Source of the DNA: Trichopria drosophilae
Taxonomy: Eukaryota; Arthropoda; Insecta; Hymenoptera; Diapriidae
Direction: 5' to 3'
DNA: 64,000 nt
Assembly: GCA_030407085.1 (NCBI GenBank)
Contig: CM059582.1
Location: forward strand, 11,079,501-11,143,500
Under the pieces are notes generated by a model. That model searched no databases, was not told where the DNA came from, and saw only the letters and a program-made list of their open reading frames with translations. Below are positions 37,003 through 50,348 of this stretch, piece by piece. How positions within the stretch are numbered: position 1 is the stretch's first letter; each line of letters opens with the position of its first letter. The translations under genes and the position numbers were made by a program.

Positions 37003-37040
37003 TCAGTTCCAAGTTCCAAGTCGGAGCGTCGCGCAGTCGT
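37003..37040 (+). promoter_or_regulatory. Initiator-type core promoter for first exon B
   Basis: TCAGTT at 37003-37008 matches the arthropod initiator (A of +1 at 37005), and AGTCGT about 30 bases downstream resembles a downstream promoter element. No TATA box is seen. It lies after a (GA)n tract and at the start of a GC-rich, transcript-like region that leads to the coding start at 37699. Good positional logic, but no transcript evidence. Confidence 0.45.
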
Positions 37041-37698
37041 TGTTGCTCCTCGCGCCGAAAACGAATACGATCGTGTGCAACTCCAAAATCCAAAAAAAAA
37101 TTGTTATTGTGAAAATTTTGAAAAAATTCATCGTGAAGTGCATTGTTGAATCTGAAAAAACCTCTGACGGTTTCGGTTTGAAAACAAGTGCGAATTCTAG
37201 GAAAGTGCGCTTTTTTTTGAAAATTTGTTCACACGTGCAAATGGAATTTTCGGAGTTTTTCACGGGTCTGAGTAAAAGCAGAACGGAGCGAGGGTGCAAT
37301 TAAGCCGGTTAACGGAGTCCGGAATACCTGTCTACCGACGTCCTAAAACCGGTACGGACAGTACCTTCGTCCACGGTTCTGGTCGATACACATATACAGA
37401 GTCGGTTCCGTTCCCAAGACGCTCAACGTCTGAGGATATTAATTCCTGAAGAATTTCATTTGCGAAAAGTGCGCGAATTTGTGGTTCAGTGTTCAAAGTT
37501 CAGTTCGAATTTTCCCGCTTGAGGACGCTGAGGAACCAGCCAGGGAGTTGCCGAAGAAGATGCTGAGGAACCATTGGAACATGGTGTCGCTGGGATAGTT
37601 TCTTGGTTGTTATTGTTGTTGTTGTTGTTGTTATTGGCCTAAGAGCAGTCGGGTGGAGGTGCGTCCATGCTACGAGTCGCTGAAAGATCGGCCACGCC
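37005..37698 (+). other. Putative long 5'UTR of the short transcript
   Basis: A 0.7-kb GC-richer stretch between the initiator and the ATG at 37699. It holds at least two upstream ORFs: one from ATG 37241 to a stop at 37303 (20 codons) and one at 37667-37702. The latter ends in a TGA that overlaps the main start as ATGA. A (GTT)n tract lies at about 37605-37635. A possible alternative donor, GGAG|GTGCGT, occurs at about 37658, so part of this leader could be spliced out. Confidence 0.45.
37605..37636. repeat. (GTT)n microsatellite
   Basis: Runs of GTTGTTGTT interrupted by TTATT inside the putative 5'UTR. The threonine-rich minus-strand ORF at 37500-37712 is a translation of this tract. Confidence 0.85.
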
Positions 37699-37724
37699 AT
37701 GAGGATCCTCAAAACGCTGCACTG
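37699..37724 (+). CDS. Alternative first coding exon B (short N-terminus)
   Basis: ATG at 37699 opens eight codons (MRILKTLH) and two bases, TG, before a TG|GTACGT donor. Joined to the G at 63571 this makes TGG (Trp), then continues SRRRSAGG, in the same frame as first exon A. Unlike exon A, the peptide has no cysteines and only two basic residues, so this isoform would lack the proposed membrane-anchoring segment. If unspliced, the frame stays open to a TAA about 37 codons in. Supporting context is the GC-rich leader, the initiator at 37003 and the good donor; the very short coding length means the phase match alone would be weak evidence. Confidence 0.5.
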
Positions 37725-38904
37725 GTACGTGTCGAATCGGCAACTTCCGATATATTACGAATTCCACCGATCGTTTTGTCGCCAAACCTTTTCTGCGAAG
37801 GATGGCTTTTAAGATGCGAGACACCTTAAAGGTCGTCCCAACCGAAGGAGAACCACGGCCTCCTCTCGTTATTTAACGCGCCTTTTATTACGTATTATGA
37901 CTTTGAAACGTACGTGAGCCAAGTATCGATGTCGTTTCCGATTGCGAACTATTTTTAGAAATCCCGCATACTGATGCGCTCGATGATTCGATCGGTTATT
38001 TTGCGGAAAATGCACGTTGCTGGCAGAAACATCACGTCCTTAGCGGATCTGATGTTTCGCTATACTTTGTGGGAAAAATTATGTTGCAGACGGTGAAGAA
38101 CCGCACGATCAGGTGCCTGTATGGCAAGCTCACCTTTCAGTATAGTAATTCTTGCCACGGCTAGTATATTTCTTCGAGAAGGAATTCACCCTTAAGAAAC
38201 TCTGCGATTTTCTGGGATTCAAAAGTCACGCTGCATTACAATGTCAAGAAATAGTCTGATCTTAATTAGGAGTGATATTAATGATTTACTCCTTGGAATT
38301 CAAGATGAGTGCTCCAAAGGATTAAAATATTTTGACTACTATTTATTAGGCTTAAACTGTACTCCAAAGGATTGAAATATCTTCACTATTCTTTGTTAGT
38401 TGGTTCATTTGAGCATCAGTTAACACAAAATCTCATACTGATCATGGATGGTTGGTTGGTGTATATGGAAAAAAAGGCATAAACATATATCCCTTTCATA
38501 TACAATCAAATGAATCTTGCTTGACTCAGTTTAACATAAATTTTTTACTTTTTTTTTGTACTTATATATTTATTTATTTATCTAATTATTTGAAAATCTA
38601 TTCTGAAGAGGGCTACAATCAACAGCCGAACTTTAATTAAATTATTTACATATTATGGTGACCGCTTTTAAACACGACTACTTATAAACAAAATTCTTTG
38701 TTAGACTGAACAAACGTGGCCAACCGTATTAGAGTGTTTCTTGGATGATGAAATCATTCATGAAGAATTAAAATTTTGTTATTAAAGCAATAAAATTTAC
38801 AATTCCTTTATAGAGTGAATTTTTACAACGAAAAATATAGAATAGGCACTTGGTACAAAAAATACACGGAATGTTTGGGTTCCTATATGCATTAGAAAGG
38901 GTAC

Positions 38905-39058
38905 ACAATGTTTGCAATGTTTACAATACGTATTGCAATGTTTACAATACCTATTGCAATGTTTACAATACGTATTGCAATGTTTACCATACGTATTGCA
39001 ATGATTACAATACATATTGCAATGTTTACAATAAGTATTGTAGATTTGCGATATGTAT
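38905..39058. repeat. 21-bp minisatellite, about 7 units
   Basis: TGCAATG recurs at 38913, 38934, 38955, 38976, 38997 and 39018, an exact 21-base period. Each unit reads GCAATGTTTACAATA then CGTATT. Because 21 is a multiple of three, all frames stay open in register, which explains the repetitive ORFs on both strands (MFTIRIA on the plus strand, CKHCNTY on the minus). A diverged relative is at 55205-55335. Confidence 0.9.
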
Positions 39059-39059
39059 T

Positions 39060-42000
39060 GAATAACTTTATTATAAATATTGTAATACGTATTCTGTGAA
39101 ATAATATAGATGACTATCCGTGTAGAAATATTTTTGTAAACAAAATTGTGACACTCAGTTACTAGTATAGACCAGCGTAAATATAAAAACATCCGTAACA
39201 AAAAAATTAATACTAATTTTTCAATTTGGTCTAATTCACACTTTTCCGTAATTTAACATAATTTTTGTCTTTATACCATTAGAAGGAGTTATGTCCTATT
39301 AAAAATTACACTAAAAAATGACATAACATATAAAATTTTAATATTGAATCCAAAAGTTAAAAAAAAAGAATATAAATAAAATAACTTTAAAACACAGTAA
39401 AGTTTTAGAGAAAAATAGATTTTAATCATTAATATCTACATATAAAAAAAAGAGACAGATCCCATGAGATAGTAGCTTTTTAATATCTTAGATATAACAC
39501 GTTACTATATTGACGTTAATAAGAAGAGAAGTATCATTTCCACTAATATCCGATATAGTAACGGTTATATTAAAGGTTAACATGGGAATGCCAGTTGTCT
39601 TTTTGAACATCAGGTTTTCTCTATGTAAATAACTGAAGATGCGACCTTTTTGAAAATGTTTATTTTTTAAAATAAACATACTATTTCTAAAAAGGGCTTT
39701 GAACGATAAGCAACGTTTATAAGAAAGATAAATGTTTGTATTAAAGATACTGATGAAAAAACAAAACTCCCTAAATATTTTGGAGCAAACATTTATTCTT
39801 TATAGAGTGAAAATTTCAATTTTTTCTTTTTTAAATATATGTGTGATGAAATGTTGTCACAAATAACTGCAAAACATTGCCTCTGGAAATATAAGCCAAA
39901 ATTTTTTTAATTTACAATATTAGAATATATTAAAAAAAGTTTTTAATTGTTAAATGAATAACAAAATGTAAAAACCATTTGAGAACAAAATTATTATTTC
40001 ATCAATAAAAAACGATATCAAGTTCGTTAAAAAACAAAAAATTTTTGTAACAATGTATGTAAAGAGAGACAGATAATAGTATTTTTTTTAACAGAGAAAG
40101 GTAAAAATTTTAATGTATTTCAGTAATTTTTTAGTAAAATAATAATCACGTTTAAAAAATAGAAACAAAAAGCATTTTTTATTTTAACCTTTTCAATAAG
40201 GCATAGTAATTTTGTGAATTATAATAATACTTTAAAGCAATTTTTATATTTTCTGTAAATGTTTAAATTAACTATAAAAATTGAACAAAAAACTATTTTT
40301 ACATAGGAGTATTGATTTTTGTTAGAAAATGGTAATTTCTCTTTTTTTTTAATAACGAAAAATGTATTGAAAAATAGTTGGATGAAGAGTATCGAATAAG
40401 AGGTTTTGAATGTCAGAAATGTTTCATCATTTTCTATTGATTGTTTAAATTTTAAACTGTTAAGAAAAACCAAGATAATTTCAGTAAAATCTGACTATTG
40501 AAACTTGCTAAATACACTTAAAGGTTAAATTTTTTTTTAGTTTTCGTTTTTCAGGGTAAAAAAAAGATAACAAAAAACAAATTTAATTAGAAATTAATTA
40601 AAATAAAATTGCAAGGACTGGTACAAATGTTATTAATTAAAAATAAAAATAACAAGAATGTATTCTTCACTAAAACTATTATATATTTAGAAAAGTTATA
40701 AACAGGAATTTTTCTAATTTTTTAACCATTTTTTTTAGTAGTAATTGAACGTAAAATCCCTTCAAGTACATTAGTAAACATTAATAAACAAATTATATGC
40801 TTCTAGAAAGTTTGTAGCAATTATTGAATTTAGTAAATAAGAAGTCTGTCAGATAATTTAATTTTGTTTTTCTTAAAATTTGCTAAAATCATCAAGTGAT
40901 TAGTACCAAATATTTTCTTGAATGATCAGTAAAAAATGAATGTTTTTCATCTTTTAAAAGTTAATTAACCATGTCGTAGTTTTCTATTTAACACGACCCC
41001 AAAAAAGTGTAAACAAAAAAATGTTTAATAGCAATATTACACCAAATAGATATGTTAGTAATTTTATTAGCAAACATGAATTTCGTTGAGTTTTTTAAGA
41101 TATTACAACATTTTTAAAGTTATATTCTTAGTATCTTTCTACAGAAGATTAAATTTTTTTATTTTTTATAATACTTATTAAATAAATAAGTACAGTAACC
41201 TTTTATTACTGAAGATAAATCTCCTATTAGAGCATAAGCAAATTATTAAGGAATTATTACATAGGCAAATTATTAAAAAGTTTTTTCAAATCATTTGACG
41301 AATTTGTTGATGAAAAAATATTTGCAATATAATTAGTATATTATACTACCTTACTGTGAAAATCACGAATAATGACATTAAAAAGGAAAAATACTTACAT
41401 AAAAATGTAATTCTTAAAATAAAAAATTCACTATAACAGAATAATACCTGTATATCTAACTCACAAAATAATAATTAAAAACCATGGAAAATACAAATGT
41501 TTTATTGCGTGTATTCAAATTATCTTCAAAATATATTTAAAATCTTCATTTTTTACAACAAGTTTTCAGAATGTTAAATTTTGTCATAGTAAACATATTT
41601 CATTTTATTAGTAGAAGGGGTTTAGAAAAAGTATTTGTGTACAATTTGTTTAAAAGTTAAATCATAATATAAATGTAAAAATTGTCGAATGTTCATATAC
41701 ATCTGCAGTAATTTGCATATCTGGAATTGATGTGGAAAAAGGTGTAGCATTCTATGTAATGTATTTGCGTATATATGCATATGATTTTAACCGGCATTTG
41801 CGGCTGAAATTGTAGGATTATAGTATTTCCTGTTCTGTATAAATGTGAAACAATTTGTATCTCCTGCAAATTCGGTACTAAATAATAAAAAAAAGGAATC
41901 TTTTAAAACAACATAATGTGGCAAACTAAAAATAAGTTTTTGACTGCTAATCTAAAATAACTAAATATTGTACAGAATTTATATTTTTGCTTTCTTTAAT

Positions 42001-43870
42001 TATTATAAATAACCTTTTTTACGTATTTATGTATTCCATACATAAAACACAGAGACTTGAATTTTCAATCATGCGAAATAGTAATGACTTAACTAACTGA
42101 ATTGATTAATTAGAACGTTTAATCGGTTTATTATGTTTGGCTAATTAATAATTAGATAGTGTGAAATAAGTACAGAATTCCGACTAATCAAAGCAGAGCT
42201 ATAAGGGGAATTACTGATTTATTCTTATGAAAAAAACATCAGAATTAAAATTGTTTGACATAAATTTCAAATACAAGTTAAAGGATCCATTTTATGTAAA
42301 ATATATTCAAATTTAGTTTTGGTTTAACGGTATAAAGAATAGAAAATTAAAAAACAAAGTTAATTAATTAAAAGGTAATACAACAAGATAACAATAAAGA
42401 ACAGAGTTTTTCGAACATTATAACCAAGAACAAAACCATATAAACAAGAAAAAAAAATAGAGAAAAAAACATATAAATCTTACATTTGTATTTTTACTGT
42501 TTTATAAACTAATGTTTCTGTTTTATTATTAAAAAAGAAACTAAACTGAATTTCAATTTTAGCTATGTTAAATATAATCATTTCTAAACCACAACTTAGT
42601 GAAAATCATATAAATTTATTAAATTAGACACATTAGGAATTAATACTTAATTTTGTGTAAATATTTACTAATTCCTTATCACCATATTAATTTTCGTAAT
42701 TACGCACAAGTTTTCTAAAATAACTATATGCATTACATGAATTGATACAAAATCATTTACAAATTAAATTTTGTTGCGATTAAATTAGATTTAACAAAAC
42801 ATGATTACTCAGAAATAATGATTATTCTTAGAATTACTAAAATATTGATTCCGCGCGAGAAAAATATTTTTTATGTTGTGTATGTTCGTTTTATGACATT
42901 TTCAAAATACAAGTATTCGAAAACGGTAACTTCTTAATAGTTCCAGAACGTTGAAACGTTTGCGAAATAGTGTAATTAAAAAAGTAAGTAACAGACGCCA
43001 TTAATGACATCGTTAAAAATGCCGTACGTTTTTAATGCTTAACAAACTCTTAAATAACTCGTACATTTAATACGTTTATGTTTTTTCTTGTTTAGAATCC
43101 GAATATGTTATACGTCTTTTTTGTCTTTGTTTTCGTAAACGACTTATGTGAATTATGGCATGCACAACAGAGAGGTCACTAATTTAATAATAAAGGTCAC
43201 TAGAATTTATCATAAATTTCTGAATATAGATTGTTTTCAAAACGTTTTATCTTGGAAAAAGGCATAATTATTTTGAAAAAACTAACATACCTTCAAAAAT
43301 CCATGAACTATTTATTATCCTTATGGTTTGTGTTTTAAATTTGACATAATCCGTAATAACAAATTTATGAAGGATATTCCAGTGTAAATAATTGAAAGTA
43401 AAATACAATGGATGTACTTGAAATATATACGGGTGAATACACAATTGTTGGGTAACTTTAAGGGAGATTTTGTTTACTATTGTTTTTAAATCCAATTTCT
43501 ACAAATTCAGGTATTTAAGATAGCTTACTTAATAAATATATTGCTTGTAAACGGGCCAGTCTTTTTTTTTTAAGTAGATTCCGAAATATTTTAATTTTTT
43601 GTTATTTGACTGCCTTCAAAGGAAATGTTATGCACTTTATTAAAACGTAGAACAATTCTCTTATTATCTAATAATGGCACATATTTTTTCAATATTAAAT
43701 CACTTAAATAACTATTATAACTTACAATAATATGAGGTAGTTAACTTAACAGTACGCATTTTCTAAGTAATCGAGGAACAATTGAAATAAAACCAAAATA
43801 AAACAAGCTTAGTCTTAAATTTACTAATTAACGTGAAATTAATAATAATTATAATATAATATAATTATTA
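39060..43870. other. Very AT-rich intronic DNA without recognised features
   Basis: Long A/T runs and no splice-bounded open frames, GC islands, tandem arrays or clear inverted repeats. The ORFs present are short and made almost entirely of lysine, asparagine, isoleucine and phenylalanine. Confidence 0.55.
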
Positions 43871-44334
43871 TTGTATCATCTGGCGTAATAACAGACAAAG
43901 GACTGACGCCAACGGACTGACGAAAACGACATGAATTTGAGGTTATAATTAAAACTAATGTTTCTTTTGACATTTTCGAATACCAAGAAGCTACATTTTA
44001 ACAAATCGTAGTTTTCTGTGGATAAATTAAAATATAACATAAACTTCCCAAAAAATAACGACTCACCACAGTACTGACATTTTGGCTGGATCGGCACGTG
44101 TGTAAACACTGATAAACACAACTCTAGCACTGAGACAGTAATAGTATCCGTCAAACGGGGCGATCTGCAGTTAACGTTACTACCAACAATGAAATTTAAC
44201 AAGGATTTGACTTTGAGTCGGTGATATTTTGCGAGGATTTCCAATTCGAACAACACACAAAGGACTGATGAATAAAACTGAACACAAAGTTTCCTTTTTG
44301 TTAAACAATGGCGAGAATATTATGTTATGAATTT

Positions 44335-44346
44335 AGGGGGGGGGGG
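44335..44346. repeat. Homopolymer G run
   Basis: An uninterrupted run of about eleven G in strongly AT-rich DNA. Such runs are prone to slippage and sequencing error. Confidence 0.8.
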
Positions 44347-46039
44347 ATTAATTAATACATCAGAGATTGTTGTGAAATAGTAAGTTTTCTTAATTTAAAG
44401 GTAATGTTAACACACAGGCATTTGATTCCACGTCTTTAGGTTTATGACATGCCAAAGAACTGACGTTTTGGGAACATTTATTGTTTTTTTACAAACTTTT
44501 ATTTCAAACAAATAGCTTAACTTGTGCCAGCGAATAAAATACTATTAATTGTTTTAAAATAAAATTGAATATTAAAAAGATATCACAACACTTCATTCCT
44601 ACTGACTAATGACAATGAGTTACCCATTATTTGTAGAATTACCCATATGATAATATTTATATACTACTTATCTACTTAGTCTACTTATAATCGAAAGAAA
44701 ATCACTTAAAAAACCAATAAGAAATACGACTACGTTATGTATAATTAAAAGTAGAAACAAGAAATTTCAAAATTTACTCGAAAACATTTACTCGATAAAT
44801 AACAATGCCATCAGTAGACATCGGATTATAAGAACCTCACCTGCGGGGATTCTAACTCTTTAACACAGAATCTAAATTAAAAATGACCCAACCGATTTTT
44901 CATAATTCGGATTTTAAATACACATAATTACATAAATGTTCTAAAGTTCTTGAATTCTAGAAGTTCTTGAAGGACTAAAATCAAAAATATTTAAATGTTC
45001 GGTATTGATTCAAGAAATGTTTTTTGTAACATTATTTTGTAAATGTTTAGTAATCATCATCTGAATTTTCTGCTATCTTAAATTTCGGAACGTGTTTTGA
45101 GCAAATATTTTTGTATTTTAACAGATATTTTGATATCATAACCTCAATAATACCAAATATATCGTATATTTCGATTAATTGTATAAAATTCGAAACTACT
45201 GGTAGAAAATAACATCAAATTTGTAAAATACTAAAGGATATATAGATTAGATCAAATAAGCACGTGAGAGTATAAATTTAAACAACATTTCATAAAGAAT
45301 TACGCGGCAATGTAAATACTCGCGACAGTGTGTGAATGCGAATCAGCTGACAGTAGAACGCCATATTGGAATATCGATGTATTCGAGATTCTCGAATCGA
45401 ACCGAACGTTGACCGTCCTTGTCGCACTCATGTTAAACAATATTATCAGTCGCAATGTCTCGCATCTCGGTAAATTTACACTAAAATTGTCATTTTTCGT
45501 ACGATTTCTACCATCGTTAGGAAATAGATTTTATCCAGAAAAAATCTAGAATAATTTTGGACAAATTTTCTTTGGAAATTATATGACATAACTGGATCAT
45601 TCGTTTAATATCCATTATATATAATTACCGATCACTTTGCCGTTAGAGTAGGGATTTGCGCTAAATAAATGTAAACTAAAAACTATTTAATCAATTTCTC
45701 AAAATTCGGTTTTAATAAAGGTAATTTCACTTACTGCGTGTGGTCTTTTGAAAAATTACCAAAGAAATTAATTGAGAATTGACCATGAATTAATGGAAAT
45801 AGATGATTTTTGTTTATTTTCGAAAATATCCAGTGAATTCTCAATCAATTTCATTGAAATTTTTTATGAAACTGTATACAATTATTAAAATTGCTATTAC
45901 AAAGCCCAAATTTCGAAAAAATAATTCAGACATTTTTAATTTGCTATATTTGTCATAAATTCCTACTTTACCAACAGATCACTCGAGTTTTGTTGTATAA
46001 ACACCTACTAACATTAATTTTCTGAAACTAGCCTCACTA

Positions 46040-46520
46040 TAATTACGATTTTTCAAAAACCATTAACGATTTATATCCTCGGTTTGATACAAACCACCAA
46101 AGTTCGTCGTGTACATTCCAGTATAAATATTTCCGGCCATTCGCCGTTGAATCGGCAGCATGCATTCCATCGGGTAAATGCCATTCAGCAATAGGGGGCA
46201 ATGCATTCGGTGAAAGTAATTGAAAATTTGCAACAATAACAATTTTACAATTTTTAAGGGGAATATGGGTACGATGACGTACCAAATTTGGTATTTTTAT
46301 CGTCTACAGTTGGTGCCTCCAGGTTCACAGGTGACACACGCCAAGGGAATCCTGCGACTTGCTACGTCACGTAAAGCACGTTAACGCCCGCGATCAGGCA
46401 TTCGAGTCACTCGAAGACGAGCGCCAAGGCCCGAAGGCCAAATGAAATACTTGGATATACGCAGCACTCGCGAAAGTTTTCATCAGGGAAAAATTCTTCT
46501 GTACTCGCTGTGAAAATCTG
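46040..46520. other. GC-richer island, possible exon or regulatory element
   Basis: Contains CACGCCAAGGGAATCCTGCG, GTTAACGCCCGCGATCAGGC and CGAGCGCCAAGGCCCGAAGG. The minus-strand ORF 46043-46285 (80 codons) has a tryptophan-rich stretch (AEWHLPDGMHA, then YWNVHDELWWFV) that looks more protein-like than its neighbours, but no family is recognised and no splice sites secure it. Confidence 0.25.
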
Positions 46521-47083
46521 TGGGAAAACAATTTATTACGCGTTTATTCACAATACCAAAGTCGTGGAAATTGGAGCAAATTTTTGTCGTCCATTTTTGC
46601 GTTCATTTATTAATATTCAACAGTAATTACGGTTTTTGTTATGTTCTTTAACCTTTTAACACTAAGAAATTCTTCTTCCATGTACATTGTACAAATTATT
46701 TTTTTCAAATTAAGTTTTCTAGACGTTTTCGGGATCGCTGTTTTCAATTTTCGAGTTTGGAAAATTTTAAAATCTTTTCAGTAGATTTTTCATGTTTTTT
46801 TACGACATTTTTTTTAATGGATCCAAATTTGGATCCAATGGACGTTTATTTCGTGTAATTGGTGTAATTGGCCCATGTGTACTAAAGAGTTGTGGAGGAC
46901 AAATTTTGTCCATCATGGCGGCCGACAAAAATATTCATTTTTGAAGATTAGTCACTTAGATGCCAGAATACTAATCAAGGAGTAATCAAGGTTTTTCGTG
47001 ACATTGATAAAACATTGTTATCATTCACTCCTTTCTAGAAACAAAGAACGATTATTTATAATCGAATTGGAGTGATTTTGTAC

Positions 47084-47298
47084 CTACACAGAGAAAAACT
47101 TTTTTAAATTTTACAATTTCAAATGGCAATTTTGGGATAGATTTGCAGAATGTAAAACGTTGCCATTTTTTCTGACATAAATGACCATCAGTTCTGGGAA
47201 TTTTTACTATTCAGACAGTAAAAGTTACAATAAAATCTACTAATTTTTACTAGGAAAAATGGCAATTTTCTCCATTCTACAAATTTTTCTTCGTGTAG
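47084..47298. mobile_element. Foldback MITE with CTACAC(A/G)(G/A)AGAAAAA ends
   Basis: The left end CTACACAGAGAAAAA and the right end, opposite strand, CTACACGAAGAAAAA are inverted. Inside, ATGGCAATTTTGGG pairs with AAAATTGCCATTTTTCC. About 215 bases, noncoding, set within a region of GGCGGCC/CCGCCATATTGG repeats. No confident target-site duplication. Confidence 0.65.
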
Positions 47299-48469
47299 AA
47301 ATGTAAAAAACCCGTTTTAGTACTTGTTATTTTGTCCGCCATATTGGATTTGGCACACTACAAAAACATTGCAAATGTCGTGTAAAATCTTGATTATTAC
47401 CTGATAGGTATTTAGGTATCCAAAAGAATTGATTATCTTAGAAAATTACGGTATTTTGGACATCATTTTGGATCCATCATGTTGTAAAATAATTTGTTTC
47501 TTCCACAACTATTTAGTATAACTATCGGTCCACCATATGCAAAATCCATACCCTTAATTGTTAAGGAGAGTCGAAGAAACAAAAAATATTTCTTTTCTTC
47601 AAAAAATATTTATTGATTTTGCAAAAAATGAAAAAATATATTTGAAATTTTCTTATTATTTTTCATGTGATTTCTCACCCAATACTGTGTCAAAAACAAA
47701 AATATTTCAGATTTTTTTATTATTACTTTACATGGCTGAAAATTCAGTATTTGGGACCCTTCAGTGAATCACTGACTCGATAATATTGGCATTTAAATAA
47801 GATTACACTGAATAAACACTCAAAATAACGATACCCTAAAAATGGATTATATTACAAAAAGAAAGCAAGTAAAGTAAGAAAGTAAAAAACAGATCATCAA
47901 AGTTACTATTGAAAGGTCAGACACATCTTAGCAACATTAAACAGTTTTTCTCTAGTTTAATTAATAAATTAACACATGAAGAGCAGACTTATGTACATTA
48001 AAGGTAAAGATTTAAAAATAAAAAATGTCAGTGATAAACAAAACTAGAAAATTTCCAGATAGTTATTTTACATACATAAATAGTACATTACTATCAAGGT
48101 AAATTTTATTCAAAGAATATTCATCAATAGATTTCTTAACGAGTCCAACCTCATGGCCGAAACGAAAATTTCCTTTCAAATTTATTCTTGTCCAAGGATC
48201 GGCAATCAATTCATCATTACTTCAATATATTTAGCAGAAGATCGCTCAAAAGTGAAGATGTACAAATACACGTATTGAAAATAACTAAAACAAATGTTAT
48301 TAATAATAAAACACTAATTAATACAATATAAATCGCTTCATGTTAATATTTCATATTGTAAATTTGTACGAATTCTCATTTTCAACAATATTTATATATT
48401 TAGTTTACTAGAAAAATGATGTAATAAATTATTCTCATGAAGAAACAAAACTCTTTCATTTGGTCAGAT

Positions 48470-48845
48470 AATAAACGTGTAAAATAATTTTGGTTCAAAA
48501 GTGGTACAAGGTCAACGTTTTATTAACGTTTTATAAGCGAATATTAAACTAAATTATGGACATGGTTTATACGCTGGTATTTTTGAGCAAATTTATATGT
48601 TTTTTATACACGTATATTTATAAAGCACATTACACGTTTATTAAACGCACTTTACACTTATGCTATTTATGGTATTTCATAAACGATTCTTTGACGTTTA
48701 AAATACGTTTCGTACATGACATACGTATTTTTAATGTATAAGATGAACCCACGTTAAGCAACAAACGTTTATTTCATAATACCTAAATCGTTGTTAAACC
48801 AAACTTACGTATAATAAACATTAAACTATAACGTTTTTGTTAAGA
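48470..48845 (+). repeat. Family-A dispersed repeat, single arm
   Basis: Block order AAAAGTGGTACAAGG, AACGTTTTATTAACG, GAATATTAAACTAAATT, TTGAGCAAATTTATATG, TTATTAAACGCACTTTACAC, TTATGGTATTTCATAAACG and ACGTATAATAAAC, matching the arms of the element at 27040-28345. Noncoding. Confidence 0.65.
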
Positions 48846-50348
48846 GAATAGCGATAACTGTAAAATATTATGTTTCCTACCTTGTTCAAACGTTCCGTTA
48901 TTCAAGTTAAATGACAAATTAAAAATATGTCTTTAACTTCGCCATTTCTAAAAGAAGATTTAAAAGAAAAAAATATGGTTTCTGTTATATTTACACCCTA
49001 AAAATTGATTGAAAAGTATTGATATTGAAAACTACTGTATTTCGGAAATCGATTTCATACATCAATCATTCAATTATATTAGATTTAAATCGATTTTCGT
49101 TGACTAAACACAATTAAATTCACGTTAATTAATATATTGTATGCAGATTATGCAAAAAACTCTTTTTTTTAAATGTTTGTAGAAATCTATAATAATTACA
49201 CAGTGATAATTGTATAAATATTGTTAAGCTATGTTTATTTAAAAAAATTAATTTGATGCATTCTAATCTACAATAATAAATACTATTTTCATCACATTTT
49301 ATAGATGTGCAAAAAATCAAGAACTGGTAAACATAATTAAAAGAATTTGTCTTTAGTAATCAGGAGTCATAAAAAAGAAATAAACCACAGAACAGTAAGA
49401 TAATATACAGAGGACGTTTAAAGCTGACCTTACTATTTAAATTGTAAGGTCGACCACTTAAGTAGTGTCATCAACCACAAGTTTATCGGTGTCGCATCCT
49501 GCTACTTAATCTAGTTAGTCTTAGTCCGTTCACTTAACAAACAAATTTAGTTAATTTAACTAAATGATGCGTAATTACCCTGTATGAACATAATATTTAG
49601 TCCAAAGCTTAAATGCATCTGATTAAGTTTTTAAAAGAAGTTGAACAAATTGGGAAACCATTTTGCAAAGCTCAGCACGTTTAAATTTAATTAGTAAATA
49701 TTTAGAAGTTTTCATATAGATAATAAAAGTTTAAAGAACTCCGACTAAAGTGAGTCAACAGAACTAAATGGTGCTGCAAACGCTACTAAATATTTAGTTG
49801 CTACTGGAGAATTCAACAATTTGTCACTTTAACTAAATTTTTTTACAACTACTATTTTTAAAAAGTTTATTTTATTAAATTTGTTAATCAAATACAAACA
49901 AAATGTAGAAAATGTAAATGTTTTCAAAAATTTAAATCCTAAGCTATTTTTAAATATTCTAGTAACTAAAAGAAAATGATCTGTCTTATTTAGTATTTTG
50001 TATTAATTAAATTATATTTTACTGGTGCAACGAAAAATTAGCGCGGTTAACTATGTACATTGTTTAAAGTCTGATTTTTTAGTTAGTTAAACTAATTTGT
50101 TAATAGTTTGTATACTAGAAAAAACATCTAATATAAGGACATTAAAATTTTTGTTATCTAGTATACTTAGGTTAGCTTATCTGATATTAGAATACATAAA
50201 TATTGATTCTTACCTAACCTGTAAAAAAAGAAATAAAATACACGATAGCTCTAAAATCAGAAAAAAATCAGTAAACAAATAAAAAATTTTTAAAAAAGAA
50301 ATAAGAAAACGTGTTTACTAATCTAACCTAACATTAAACATGTAAGTA

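Noticed and set aside
36492..37299. Minus-strand ORFs up to 167 codons, with serine/leucine repeats
   Set aside because: The serine-leucine runs are the (GA)n tract on the other strand; the region is better explained as promoter and 5'UTR on the plus strand.
38905..39201. ORFs of 71, 63 and 134 codons with 7-residue repeats
   Set aside because: They are the 21-bp minisatellite read in open frames on both strands.
43876..44256. 126-codon minus-strand ORF containing a CxxC motif
   Set aside because: No recognisable domain, no splice or promoter context, and the composition drifts to lysine/phenylalanine/asparagine-rich at the end; left out as probable chance.
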